Shown here: one piece after another, positions 1-5,912 of the stretch
Layout of the letters: each line of letters opens with the position of its first letter
Position numbering within the stretch: the first letter of the stretch is position 1
NCBI GenBank assembly: GCA_030637025.1
Contig: DAOVVV010000054.1
Location: 1 to 11,008 of the forward strand
From: JAGLHV01 sp023143305 [NCBI: Clostridia bacterium]
GTDB taxonomy: Bacteria > CBDUZB01 > JAGLHV01
Length of the DNA stretch: 11,008 nt
Reading direction: 5' to 3'
The notes under the pieces: generated by a model
Seen by the model: only the letters and a program-made list of their open reading frames with translations
Told to the model about the DNA's origin: nothing
The model's database searches: none
Translations under genes and position numbers: made by a program

Positions 1-424
1 AAATATGTTTCTCTCTGGACGCATAATTTTACCCTACGGGCACGCAAAAACAAGCTAAAAATAAGCAACTCGCTTTGCTCAGACAGGCTTATTTTTTTAA
101 CGCTTATTTTTACTAAAATTTGCTATATCGTTCGAAACACATTTTACCTTTATTCTAGAGATTAAGAGGTGGGGTAGAACAAAGGTAAAATATGTTTCTC
201 TCTGGACACATAATTTTACCCTATGGGCACGCAAAAACAAGCTAAAAATAAGCAACTCGCTTTGCTCAGACAAGCTTATTTTTTTAACGCTTATTTTCGC
301 TAAAATTTGCTAAGTCGTTCAAAACATATTCTACCTTTATTCTAGAGATTAAGAGGTGGGGTAGAACAAAGGTAAAATATGTTTCTCTCTAAACGCATAA
401 TTTTACCCTTCGGGCACGCAAAAA
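1..424. repeat. 187-bp tandem repeat, 2.27 copies, with nested inverted repeats
   Basis: Copies start at 1, 188 and 375, so the period is exactly 187 bp. Copies 1 and 2 differ at roughly ten positions; copy 3 stops after 50 bp at 424, where the sequence changes to unrelated repeats. Two hairpins are visible per unit. One has arms 57-66 and 87-96 (aaaaataagc / gcttattttt). A larger one spans the unit junction, with 24-nt arms 134-157 and 175-198 carrying two mismatches, and recurs at 321-344 / 362-385. A further copy occupies the last 141 bases of the window. No transposase or long ORF lies in it. I see no protein-coding function; it looks like a non-autonomous dispersed element or an intergenic structured repeat. 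Confidence 0.95.
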
Positions 425-428
425 TAAA

Positions 429-480
429 ATAGTCCATAGTCCACAGTCGATAGTCCATAGACAACGGAAAAAAGACAACG
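429..480. repeat. Short tandem motifs (tagtccatag / gacaacgga)
   Basis: The motif tagtccatag and variants recur at 429-461 about every ten bases, followed by two copies of gacaacgga about 15 bases apart (about 460-482). The stretch lies between the truncated third 187-bp copy and the hairpin before gltX. It appears to be repeat debris with no coding potential. Confidence 0.6.
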
Positions 481-497
481 GATGGGAGTTAATGTAG

Positions 498-516
498 GGG
501 CGACCCTTGGTCGCCC
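498..516. repeat. Perfect 8-bp hairpin upstream of gltX
   Basis: Arms gggcgacc (498-505) and ggtcgccc (509-516) enclose a 3-nt loop. It is GC-rich in an AT-rich setting and is not followed by a T tract on the + strand, so it is not a standard terminator. It resembles a short dispersed intergenic palindrome. I see no convincing promoter for gltX between this hairpin and the gene. Confidence 0.6.
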
Positions 517-565
517 GAAATACCTTTATTTTTAAAGGATGTTTAATAAGGAAAGGAAATATAAA

Positions 566-2083
566 TTGAATACAGTTAGAGTACGTTTTGCCCCGAGTCC
601 AACAGGGTTTCTTCATATTGGTGGTGCCCGGACAGCTCTTTTCAGTTGGCTTTTTGCCCAGCACCATAAAGGGATTTTTGTTTTGCGTATTGAGGATACA
701 GACGAAAAACGTTCTACTTTACCGGCAATAAAAGCTATTATGGAGGGGATGTCCTGGTTGAATTTGGGTTGGGATGAAGGACCTGAAATCGTAGAACAGG
801 GTTCAGAATTTAAAACAGAGAATAAAGGAGATTACGGACCGTATTTTCAGACGCAAAGATTGGATGTTTATCGAAAATATGCAGAACAATTGATTAATCA
901 GAAAAAAGCTTATCGTTGTTATTGTTTGCCGGAAGAATTGGAACAAAAAAGGAAAGAGGCGTTAAAAAAAGGATTGCCTCCTAAATATGATCGGCAATGC
1001 AAGCATCTCTCTCCCCGGGAAGAGGAAAAAAAGAAACAGGAAGGAAGAAAAGCGGTAATTCGGTTTTGTATGCCTGATGTGGGGGAAACAGAAATTAATG
1101 ATTTGGTTAAGGGAAAAGTCGTTTTTAAAAATTCCCTTTTAGATGATTTTGTTATTTTAAAATCTTCCGGGGTTGCTACTTATAATTTTGCGGTAGTTGT
1201 GGACGATGCGATGATGAAGATTTCCCATATAATTCGCGGGGATGACCATCTGTCCAATACCCCCAGACAAATACTTTTATATCAGGCATTGGAATGGGAT
1301 TTGCCTCAATTTGCTCATGTTCCAATGATTTTAGGGGCTGATAAAACACGACTGAGTAAACGTCACGGGGCTACTGCGCTGAGTGAATATAAGGAAAAGG
1401 GTTTTTTACCTGAGGCAATGATAAATTATTTAGCTCTTTTGGGGTGGTCTACGGAAGATAGTCAGCAGATATTTAGTCGTGAGGAATTAATTAATAAATT
1501 TTCTTTAGAGGGGTGCGGCCGGTCTTCGGCAATTTTTGACCAGGATAAATTACTCTGGATGAATGGAGAATATATTCGTAAAATGGGAATAGATGAATTA
1601 ACAGAAAAATCTTTTAAGTGGTTGAGAGAAGCGGATTTAGTAAATGGAGCTCTTAGTTGGGATAAAGTATCGGCAGGGAAAAAAGAAAAAATCAAAAAAG
1701 CGGTTAGTCTGGAACATGAGAAAATAAAACTTCTTGCAGAAGTTCCTTCTTTGGTAGACTATATGCTTAAAGAGGAAATTGAATATGATTCCAGGGCAGT
1801 GGAAAAAACTTTAAAAAAAGAGAATGTGATAGAAATTCTTGAGAATATAAAAGATTCCCTGAAGGAATTAGAAGATTTTTCTATAGGTGGTTTGGAAGAA
1901 GGAGTGAGGGCTTTTTGTTTAAAAAAAGAATTAAAAACAAGTAAAGTTTTTCATCCTTTGAGGGTGGCAACATCCGGCCGGATGCAAGGCCCGGGATTGT
2001 TTGCTTTACTTGAGTTTTTAGGGAAAGAAAAAGTAGTAAAAAGAATAGAAGAATCTATTTTATTATTTGGAGGGAGTAAATGA
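566..2083 (+). CDS. gltX: Glutamyl-tRNA synthetase (GluRS, class I)
   Basis: Cytosolic enzyme that charges tRNA-Glu with glutamate using ATP. The N-terminus has the class I signature SPTGFLHIGG, with the HIGH-type motif at residues 17-20. The KMSKS-type loop is KTRLSKRHG, about residues 260-268. A CxC...CxH set at C118, C120, C145 and H147 (24 residues between pairs) matches the zinc-binding site of E. coli-type GluRS. The C-terminal anticodon-binding helices are intact. I prefer the TTG start at 566 over the ATG at 539: TTG has a purine-rich ribosome site (aaggaaagga, 549-558) eight bases upstream and gives the usual short N-terminus (MNTVRVRF). The ATG would add nine atypical residues and has poor spacing. 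With the TTG start the protein has 505 residues, normal for the family. Its stop overlaps the next start. Whether it also mischarges tRNA-Gln cannot be told from motifs alone. Confidence 0.96.
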   Translation: MNTVRVRFAPSPTGFLHIGGARTALFSWLFAQHHKGIFVLRIEDTDEKRSTLPAIKAIMEGMSWLNLGWDEGPEIVEQGSEFKTENKGDYGPYFQTQRLDVYRKYAEQLINQKKAYRCYCLPEELEQKRKEALKKGLPPKYDRQCKHLSPREEEKKKQEGRKAVIRFCMPDVGETEINDLVKGKVVFKNSLLDDFVILKSSGVATYNFAVVVDDAMMKISHIIRGDDHLSNTPRQILLYQALEWDLPQFAHVPMILGADKTRLSKRHGATALSEYKEKGFLPEAMINYLALLGWSTEDSQQIFSREELINKFSLEGCGRSSAIFDQDKLLWMNGEYIRKMGIDELTEKSFKWLREADLVNGALSWDKVSAGKKEKIKKAVSLEHEKIKLLAEVPSLVDYMLKEEIEYDSRAVEKTLKKENVIEILENIKDSLKELEDFSIGGLEEGVRAFCLKKELKTSKVFHPLRVATSGRMQGPGLFALLEFLGKEKVVKRIEESILLFGGSK

Positions 2084-2463
2084 ACAACAATATTCAACCT
2101 AATATTTATTTGGTAAATTTAGTGATTTCTCTTTCTCAGACAGGGATGTTGCAATTAGGTAAAATTGTAAATCCTATGACAGGAAAAGAAGAAAAAAATC
2201 TTGAGCAGGCGAAGGTAACTATTGGTATGTTAGAGATGTTGAAAGAAAAAACAGCGGGGAATTTGACTAAAGAGGAAGAAAAAATGATGGCGGAGGTTGT
2301 TTCCAATCTTCAACTGAATTATGTAGATGAGGTTAATAAAGCTACTACGAAAACCGAGGAAAAAGAGGTACAAAAAGAAAAAGGTAGTTCTTCCCAGGAA
2401 CAGGAAAAAGACCAAAAGGGAGATTCTTTTCCCAAGAAAGAAGATAATCCTGTAGCACAATAA
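2080..2463 (+). CDS. DUF1844 family small protein
   Basis: 127 residues. The first ~85 match my recollection of DUF1844: a helical start (IYLVNLVISLSQTGMLQLG), then NPMTGKEEKNLEQAK, then a helix ending in GNLTKEEEKMMAEVVSNLQL. The remainder is a low-complexity tail rich in K, E, Q and S, probably disordered. No signal peptide or membrane segment is seen. It overlaps gltX by four bases (ATGA) and has a good ribosome site (ggaggg, 2069-2074) inside gltX, so the two are translationally coupled. The family has no settled biochemical function; coupling to gltX is a genomic association only. Confidence 0.85.
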   Translation: MNNNIQPNIYLVNLVISLSQTGMLQLGKIVNPMTGKEEKNLEQAKVTIGMLEMLKEKTAGNLTKEEEKMMAEVVSNLQLNYVDEVNKATTKTEEKEVQKEKGSSSQEQEKDQKGDSFPKKEDNPVAQ

Positions 2464-2487
2464 TAAAGGCAAAGAAAAAATAAATAA

Positions 2488-2559
2488 TGCCCGGTGGTGT
2501 AATGGTAACACACATGATTCTGGTTCATGCTAGTCCAGGTTCGAGTCCTGGCCGGGCAG
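2488..2559 (+). tRNA. tRNA-Gln (anticodon CTG)
   Basis: The cloverleaf folds fully. Acceptor arms are tgcccgg / ccgggca, the anticodon stem is catga / tcatg around the loop ttctggt (anticodon CTG), the variable loop is ctagt, and the T arm is ccagg-ttcgagt-cctgg. The first pair is U-A and the discriminator is G73, both typical of bacterial tRNA-Gln. The CCA end is not encoded. It lies 24 bp after the DUF1844 gene with no separate promoter seen, so it is probably co-transcribed with gltX. The discriminator base is also the first base of a perfect palindrome. Confidence 0.95.
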
Positions 2560-2603
2560 TTTCTTTTTTTAGGGGGGAAAAAGTCCCCCCTAAAAAAAGA
2601 AAC
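2559..2603. repeat. Perfect 20-bp-arm palindrome abutting tRNA-Gln
   Basis: Arms 2559-2578 and 2584-2603 are exact reverse complements around a 5-nt loop (aaaag). The T-run precedes the G/C stem and the A-run follows it on both strands, the opposite polarity to an intrinsic terminator. In RNA it would form one long hairpin at the 3' edge of the tRNA precursor. Confidence 0.85.
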
Positions 2604-2781
2604 TTCTCCCTCAGGAGTTGAACAAGTGAGCTTGTCCTGAGGAGCAAAGCGACGAAGGGAGTCCTGTTTTAAGCACCCTAAAGGGTGCTTAAAAAAAAGA
2701 AACTATTTGTTTCCAGGCGAGAGACAAGTGAGCTTGTCCTGAGGAGCAGAGCGACGAAGGGAGTCCTGTTTTAAGCACCCT
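2591..2781. repeat. Duplicated ~100-bp repeat module with internal hairpins
   Basis: A 58-bp core (2622-2679 and 2724-2781) is repeated with one mismatch at an offset of 102 bp. It contains agcttgtcctgagg and gcgacgaaggg. Each copy is preceded by taaaaaaagaaact or a one-base-longer form. Copy 1 contains a hairpin with arms cctcagga (2609-2616) and tcctgagg (2635-2642). Between the copies lies another, aagcaccct / agggtgctt (2671-2679, 2682-2690). No ORF is supported here. It looks like a structured intergenic repeat related to the 187-bp family. Confidence 0.85.
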
Positions 2782-2816
2782 TGTTGCCTTTATTTTTCTG
2801 ATTTTTTGGATATATA

Positions 2817-2851
2817 TATAGCATGGATTGACTGTGTCAATGCATGCTATA
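2817..2851. repeat. Near-perfect inverted repeat (possible operator)
   Basis: Arms 2818-2832 and 2836-2850 are complementary at 14 of 15 positions around a 3-nt centre, with one more pair at 2817/2851. The core reads attgac-tgt-gtcaat inside atagcat...atgctat. It lies just upstream of the operator-like array in front of hipB. It could be a dimeric regulator site or a cruciform; nothing here identifies the binder. Confidence 0.55.
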
Positions 2852-2876
2852 ACATTCTAAAGGATGGTGTAAAGTT

Positions 2877-3043
2877 TTATGCCCAAAAAGGTATAATGTT
2901 CTTGTTTTTGTTTTAAATTATACCCTTTAAGGTGTGAAATTTTTCTAAAAGATTAAAAATATGGCCGAAAGGGTATAATTTTAATCTTTTTTTGCTTGAC
3001 ATTATACCCGTTAGAGCATACAATTATACGCTGAAAGTAATTA
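2877..3043. promoter_or_regulatory. Array of five HipB-type operator-like sites
   Basis: Five sites fit TTATACC-N6-GGTATAA: 2877-2896 (6/7 and 7/7 half-site matches), 2918-2937 (7/7, 5/7), 2959-2978 (4/7, 7/7), 3002-3021 (7/7, 4/7) and 3024-3043 (6/7, 4/7). Start-to-start distances are 41, 41, 43 and 22 bp, close to four, four, four and two helical turns. Site 4 fills the gap between the -35 and -10 boxes of the hipB promoter and site 5 covers its start point. The third site sits inside a 12-bp inverted repeat (2947-2958 / 2979-2990). The geometry recalls the TATCC-N8-GGATA operators of E. coli HipB. Binding by the local HipB is inferred. Confidence 0.6.
2996..3024 (+). promoter_or_regulatory. 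Sigma-70-type promoter of hipB
   Basis: TTGACA (2996-3001), a 17-bp spacer, then TACAAT (3019-3024). Transcription would start near 3031, giving a leader of about 33 nt to the ATG at 3064. Two operator-like sites overlap it, consistent with autorepression. Confidence 0.8.
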
Positions 3044-3063
3044 ATAAGCAAAAAGGAAACAAA

Positions 3064-3264
3064 ATGCAAATAGGGAAAAAAATAAGCGAGTTAAGAAAAA
3101 TGACAAAATTAACACAAGTTGAATTTGCTGAAAGGGTAGGAGTGGGATTGCGTTTCATTAGGGATTTAGAACAAGGCAAGTCTACTGTGAGACTTGATAA
3201 GGTGAATCAAGTCCTTGAATTTCTTGACTATCACCTTGAGGTTATTAGAAATGAAAAAAAATAA
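3064..3264 (+). CDS. hipB: HipB-like antitoxin/repressor, XRE-type HTH
   Basis: 66-residue helix-turn-helix protein. Residues 3-58 form a Cro/C1-type domain (IGKKISELRK, then LTQVEFAERVGVGLRFIRDLEQGK, then VRLDKVNQVLEFL), very close to the short HipB/Y4mF-type regulators paired with HipA kinases. In such modules HipB binds HipA and represses the operon. The ATG at 3064 is chosen because it follows a good ribosome site (aaaagga, 3051-3057). An in-frame TTG at 2992 would lie upstream of the mapped promoter start. The partner toxin gene immediately downstream is only a stub, so this is probably an orphan regulator. It could still bind the array upstream or act on other loci. Confidence 0.85.
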   Translation: MQIGKKISELRKMTKLTQVEFAERVGVGLRFIRDLEQGKSTVRLDKVNQVLEFLDYHLEVIRNEKK

Positions 3265-3331
3265 ATTTAGAAAAGCCATTGTTTTATTCAAATATGAAAA
3301 AGCAGCCATATTGGAAGAAGTAGAGAGCTAA
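3251..3331 (+). pseudogene. hipA: Truncated hipA remnant (N-terminal 26 codons)
   Basis: A 26-codon frame begins inside the 3' end of hipB (14-bp overlap, the usual hipBA arrangement) and reads MKKNKFRKAIVLFKYEKAAI then LEEVES before a stop. The pattern RKA-V------A-ILEE resembles the N-terminus of HipA-family kinases. The rest of the roughly 400-residue kinase is absent: mnmG begins 35 bp later. The likely history is a deletion that removed the toxin. The match is short, so a chance small ORF cannot be excluded. Confidence 0.5.
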
Positions 3332-3365
3332 CAACTTATCATTAAAATTTTTAAGGAGAGAAATT

Positions 3366-5255
3366 GTGTCAATACATTATCAGGAATATGATGTAATTGT
3401 AATAGGCGCGGGACATGCCGGTTGTGAGGCGGCTTTGGCTAGCAGCCGGATAGGTTGTTCTACCCTTATTTTAACGATGAATCTGGATACTATTGGGGCA
3501 ATGTCTTGTAATCCGGCTATCGGCGGTTTAGCCAAAGGACAGTTAGTAAAGGAAATAGATGTGCTGGGTGGAGAAATGGGAAAGGCCATTGATTGGTCGG
3601 GAATTCAGTTTCGTCAACTAAATACCAGTAAAGGTCCTGCCGTACGCTCTTCCCGGGCACAAGCAGATAAACAAAAATATAGGTTCTATATGAAGAAGGT
3701 TTTAGAAAACCAGTTTAACCTGGATTTAAAGCAGGGGATGGTAGAAAAAATTTTAGTAAAGTACAATACTGTTTGGGGGGTAGAGACAAAAATAGGAGAA
3801 AAAATTAAAGCAAAAACAATAGTGGTTAGCCCGGGAACATTTCTTAGAGGACTAATTCATATTGGATTTAATCATTTTCCCGGAGGGAGAATGGGAGAAG
3901 CAGCAGCTTGTGGGCTTACGGATAGTTTTGAAAAAATGGGATTTGAAATAGGAAGGTTTAAAACGGGTACTTGTCCGCGTTTAGATAAAAGAAGTATTAA
4001 TTTTTCCAATTTAAAGATTCAATATGGAGACGAGAATCCCGTACCTTTTTCTTTTTCTACTAAAAAGATAACACGAAGACAGGTTCCCTGTTATATAGCC
4101 TATACTAATTTGCAGGTACATCAAATTATTAGAAATGCTTTAGACCGATCTCCTCTTTATTCGGGAATAATAAAATCTACCGGGGTAAGATATTGTCCTT
4201 CTATAGAGGATAAAATAGTAAAATTTCATGATAAAGAAAGGCACCAGATTTTTTTAGAACCGGAAGGAATAAATACAATAGAGGTGTATCCTAACGGGTT
4301 AGCTACTAGTTTACCGCTGGATGTTCAGGTTGAAATTGTACATGCGATTGAAGGGTTGGAAAAGGCAAAAATATTGCGGCCGGGATACGGAATTGAACAT
4401 GATTATGTATATCCGACACAACTAAAACCAAGTTTGGAGACTAAAATAATAGAAAATCTTTTTTTAGCCGGACAAATTAATGGAACTACCGGTTATGAAG
4501 AAGCAGCGGCACAGGGGCTTATTGCCGGTATAAATGCCACCCGGAAAGTTAAAAGCCGGGAGCCGCTTATTCTTGATCGCTCACAGGGTTATATTGGGGT
4601 TCTTATTGATGATTTAGTCACTAAGGGGACAAATGAGCCTTACCGGATGTTTACTTCTCGGGCAGAATATAGATTGCTATTGCGGGAAGATAATGCAGAT
4701 TTACGCTTAACGGAAATAGGTTATAATATAGGATTGGTTAATGAAGGGAAGAGGCGAAAAATTCTGAGAAAGAAAAAAGCAATTAGGAACGAATTAAATC
4801 GGATTAAAAAAACCAGGATAATTCCTACGGAAAAGACAAACGAAAAGATAAAAAGTTGGAAAAGTAGTATTCTGAAGGAAGCGGTAAGTTTGGAAGAATT
4901 GTTAAGAAGACCGGAAATTTCTTATCAGAATTTAATGGATTTAAGCGAAAATGGCGATGATAGTGTTTCTCCGGAGGTAGCTTTTCAGGTAGAAATAGAA
5001 ACGAAATATCAAGGATATATTGAAAGACAACTTAAAGAAATAAAAAAATTTCACAAAATAGAAGAAATTACAATTCCTTCTTCTTTGGATTTTTATTCTG
5101 TTCCCAGTCTTTCCCGTGAGGTAAAAGAAAAATTATCTGCATTTAAGCCTATTTCATTAGGACAGGCTTCTCGTATATCAGGTATTACTCCGGCGGCTAT
5201 TTCTATTTTGAGAGTTTATTTAAAAAGCAAAAAATATAAAAAAACAATCAAATAA
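3366..5255 (+). CDS. mnmG: tRNA uridine 5-carboxymethylaminomethyl modification enzyme MnmG (GidA)
   Basis: FAD- and NADH-dependent partner of MnmE that installs the carboxymethylaminomethyl group at U34 of certain tRNAs. The protein has 629 residues, full length for the family. The FAD dinucleotide motif is GAGHAGCEAA (about residues 14-23). Conserved cysteines are C48 (SCNPAIGG) and C277 (RYCPSIEDKI). FPGGRMGE, TGTCPRLDKRS and the second FAD region LAGQINGTTGYEEAAAQG (about residue 368 on) are all present, and the C-terminal tRNA-binding helical domain is complete. The GTG start has a good ribosome site, aaggagag (3353-3360). No separate promoter is evident between the hipA stub and the gene, so the hipB promoter may drive it. 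mnmE is not in the window. Confidence 0.97.
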   Translation: MSIHYQEYDVIVIGAGHAGCEAALASSRIGCSTLILTMNLDTIGAMSCNPAIGGLAKGQLVKEIDVLGGEMGKAIDWSGIQFRQLNTSKGPAVRSSRAQADKQKYRFYMKKVLENQFNLDLKQGMVEKILVKYNTVWGVETKIGEKIKAKTIVVSPGTFLRGLIHIGFNHFPGGRMGEAAACGLTDSFEKMGFEIGRFKTGTCPRLDKRSINFSNLKIQYGDENPVPFSFSTKKITRRQVPCYIAYTNLQVHQIIRNALDRSPLYSGIIKSTGVRYCPSIEDKIVKFHDKERHQIFLEPEGINTIEVYPNGLATSLPLDVQVEIVHAIEGLEKAKILRPGYGIEHDYVYPTQLKPSLETKIIENLFLAGQINGTTGYEEAAAQGLIAGINATRKVKSREPLILDRSQGYIGVLIDDLVTKGTNEPYRMFTSRAEYRLLLREDNADLRLTEIGYNIGLVNEGKRRKILRKKKAIRNELNRIKKTRIIPTEKTNEKIKSWKSSILKEAVSLEELLRRPEISYQNLMDLSENGDDSVSPEVAFQVEIETKYQGYIERQLKEIKKFHKIEEITIPSSLDFYSVPSLSREVKEKLSAFKPISLGQASRISGITPAAISILRVYLKSKKYKKTIK

Positions 5256-5278
5256 ATAAATGAAGTTGCAAGAAGGGT

Positions 5279-5674
5279 TTACTCTGCCATTAATAAAGTG
5301 GAGAGTTCCCGTAAAATGAATTGAATGTCAAAAGGTTTAGAATAAAAATTTATTACACCATTGGATTTGAGTTGTTGGATATCAGTATTTGATATCGCTT
5401 TTCCTGAAACAACAATAATAGGAAAATTTTTGATTTTGTCAATAGAATTAAATCTTTGGATAAAATCTTCCCCTTTTTCCCATGGGAGAATAAGGTCCAT
5501 TATTAATAAATCGGGAGGAGAGGAAATGATATAGGTTAAAAGCCCTTCACAGTTGGGAAAAGTTTCTACTTCATATCCTTCCTCTGTTAAAATGTTTTGA
5601 AATATTTCTCGTATTTCTACTTCGTCATCAACGATAAAAATCTTTTTTTTAGAATTTGTATTTATCTTATTCAT
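5279..5674 (-). CDS. Stand-alone response-regulator receiver protein (CheY-like)
   Basis: 131 residues, almost all a single receiver domain. The acidic pair is D16/D17 (IFIVDDE), the phospho-acceptor is D60 (LLIMDLILP), the switch Ser is S90 (IIVVSGK) and the conserved Lys is K113 (YSKPF). There is no DNA-binding or enzymatic output domain, so it should act by protein-protein contact after phosphorylation by an unknown histidine kinase. The ATG has a ggag ribosome site eight bases upstream. The gene is convergent with mnmG (23 bp between stops) and divergent from thpR. It has its own consensus promoter. No kinase gene lies nearby, and its pathway is unknown. Confidence 0.9.
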   Translation of the reverse strand: MNKINTNSKKKIFIVDDEVEIREIFQNILTEEGYEVETFPNCEGLLTYIISSPPDLLIMDLILPWEKGEDFIQRFNSIDKIKNFPIIVVSGKAISNTDIQQLKSNGVINFYSKPFDIQFILRELSTLLMAE

Positions 5675-5749
5675 TGTTTTTCTCCGAAAAAGGTATAAAT
5701 AAAATGTGTTTTACTCATAAACCGGTTAAGATACTTTGTCCCTGATTTC

Positions 5750-5779
5750 ATTATAACAGAAATACCCTTTTTTTGTCAA
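5750..5779 (-). promoter_or_regulatory. Consensus sigma-70 promoter of the receiver gene
   Basis: Read on the - strand: TTGACA (5779-5774), an 18-bp spacer, then TATAAT (5755-5750). Both hexamers match the consensus fully. The start point would be near 5743, giving a leader of about 70 nt. Confidence 0.85.
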
Positions 5780-5804
5780 GATTACAAAAGAAAAGTTAAA
5801 ACTA

Positions 5805-5833
5805 TTGCAATTTTTATATAAAATTGGTACAAT
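5805..5833 (+). promoter_or_regulatory. Sigma-70-type promoter of thpR
   Basis: TTGCAA (5805-5810), a 17-bp spacer, then TACAAT (5828-5833). It is divergent from the receiver promoter, with the two -35 boxes about 25 bp apart. The predicted leader to the ATG at 5913 is about 70 nt. Confidence 0.65.
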
Positions 5834-5912
5834 GAAAAACCAAAGAGTAATGAGGGAAAGAAAAAAGATAGATAATAATATTAAGGTAAATTGAAGTTTT
5901 GTTGAGATAAAA

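Noticed and set aside
1-424. CRISPR array
   Set aside because: Units are 187 bp, whole and adjacent, with no alternating short repeats and unique spacers and no cas genes.
389-667. 92-residue ORF on the - strand across the 5' repeats and the start of gltX
   Set aside because: It overlaps gltX and runs through the repeat DNA. Its last residues (FLRARRVKLCV) reappear in another - strand ORF at 10672-10935 only because the repeat is copied there.
2559-2694. Hairpins 2559-2603 and 2667-2694 as intrinsic terminators
   Set aside because: The T-runs precede the stems and A-runs follow on both strands, so no RNA would end in stem plus U tract.
2992-3063. Upstream TTG start for hipB adding 24 residues
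   Set aside because: It lies within the -35 region of a near-consensus promoter whose start point is downstream, and the ATG at 3064 has a proper ribosome site and gives the family N-terminus.
5679-5698. Sixth HipB-type operator in the receiver leader (GGTATAA at 5692-5698)
   Set aside because: Only one half-site matches well; a few single 7-mers are expected by chance in AT-rich DNA of this length.
5832-5894. 20-codon leader ORF before thpR
   Set aside because: Its ATG overlaps the -10 box of the thpR promoter, so it would not be in the transcript.
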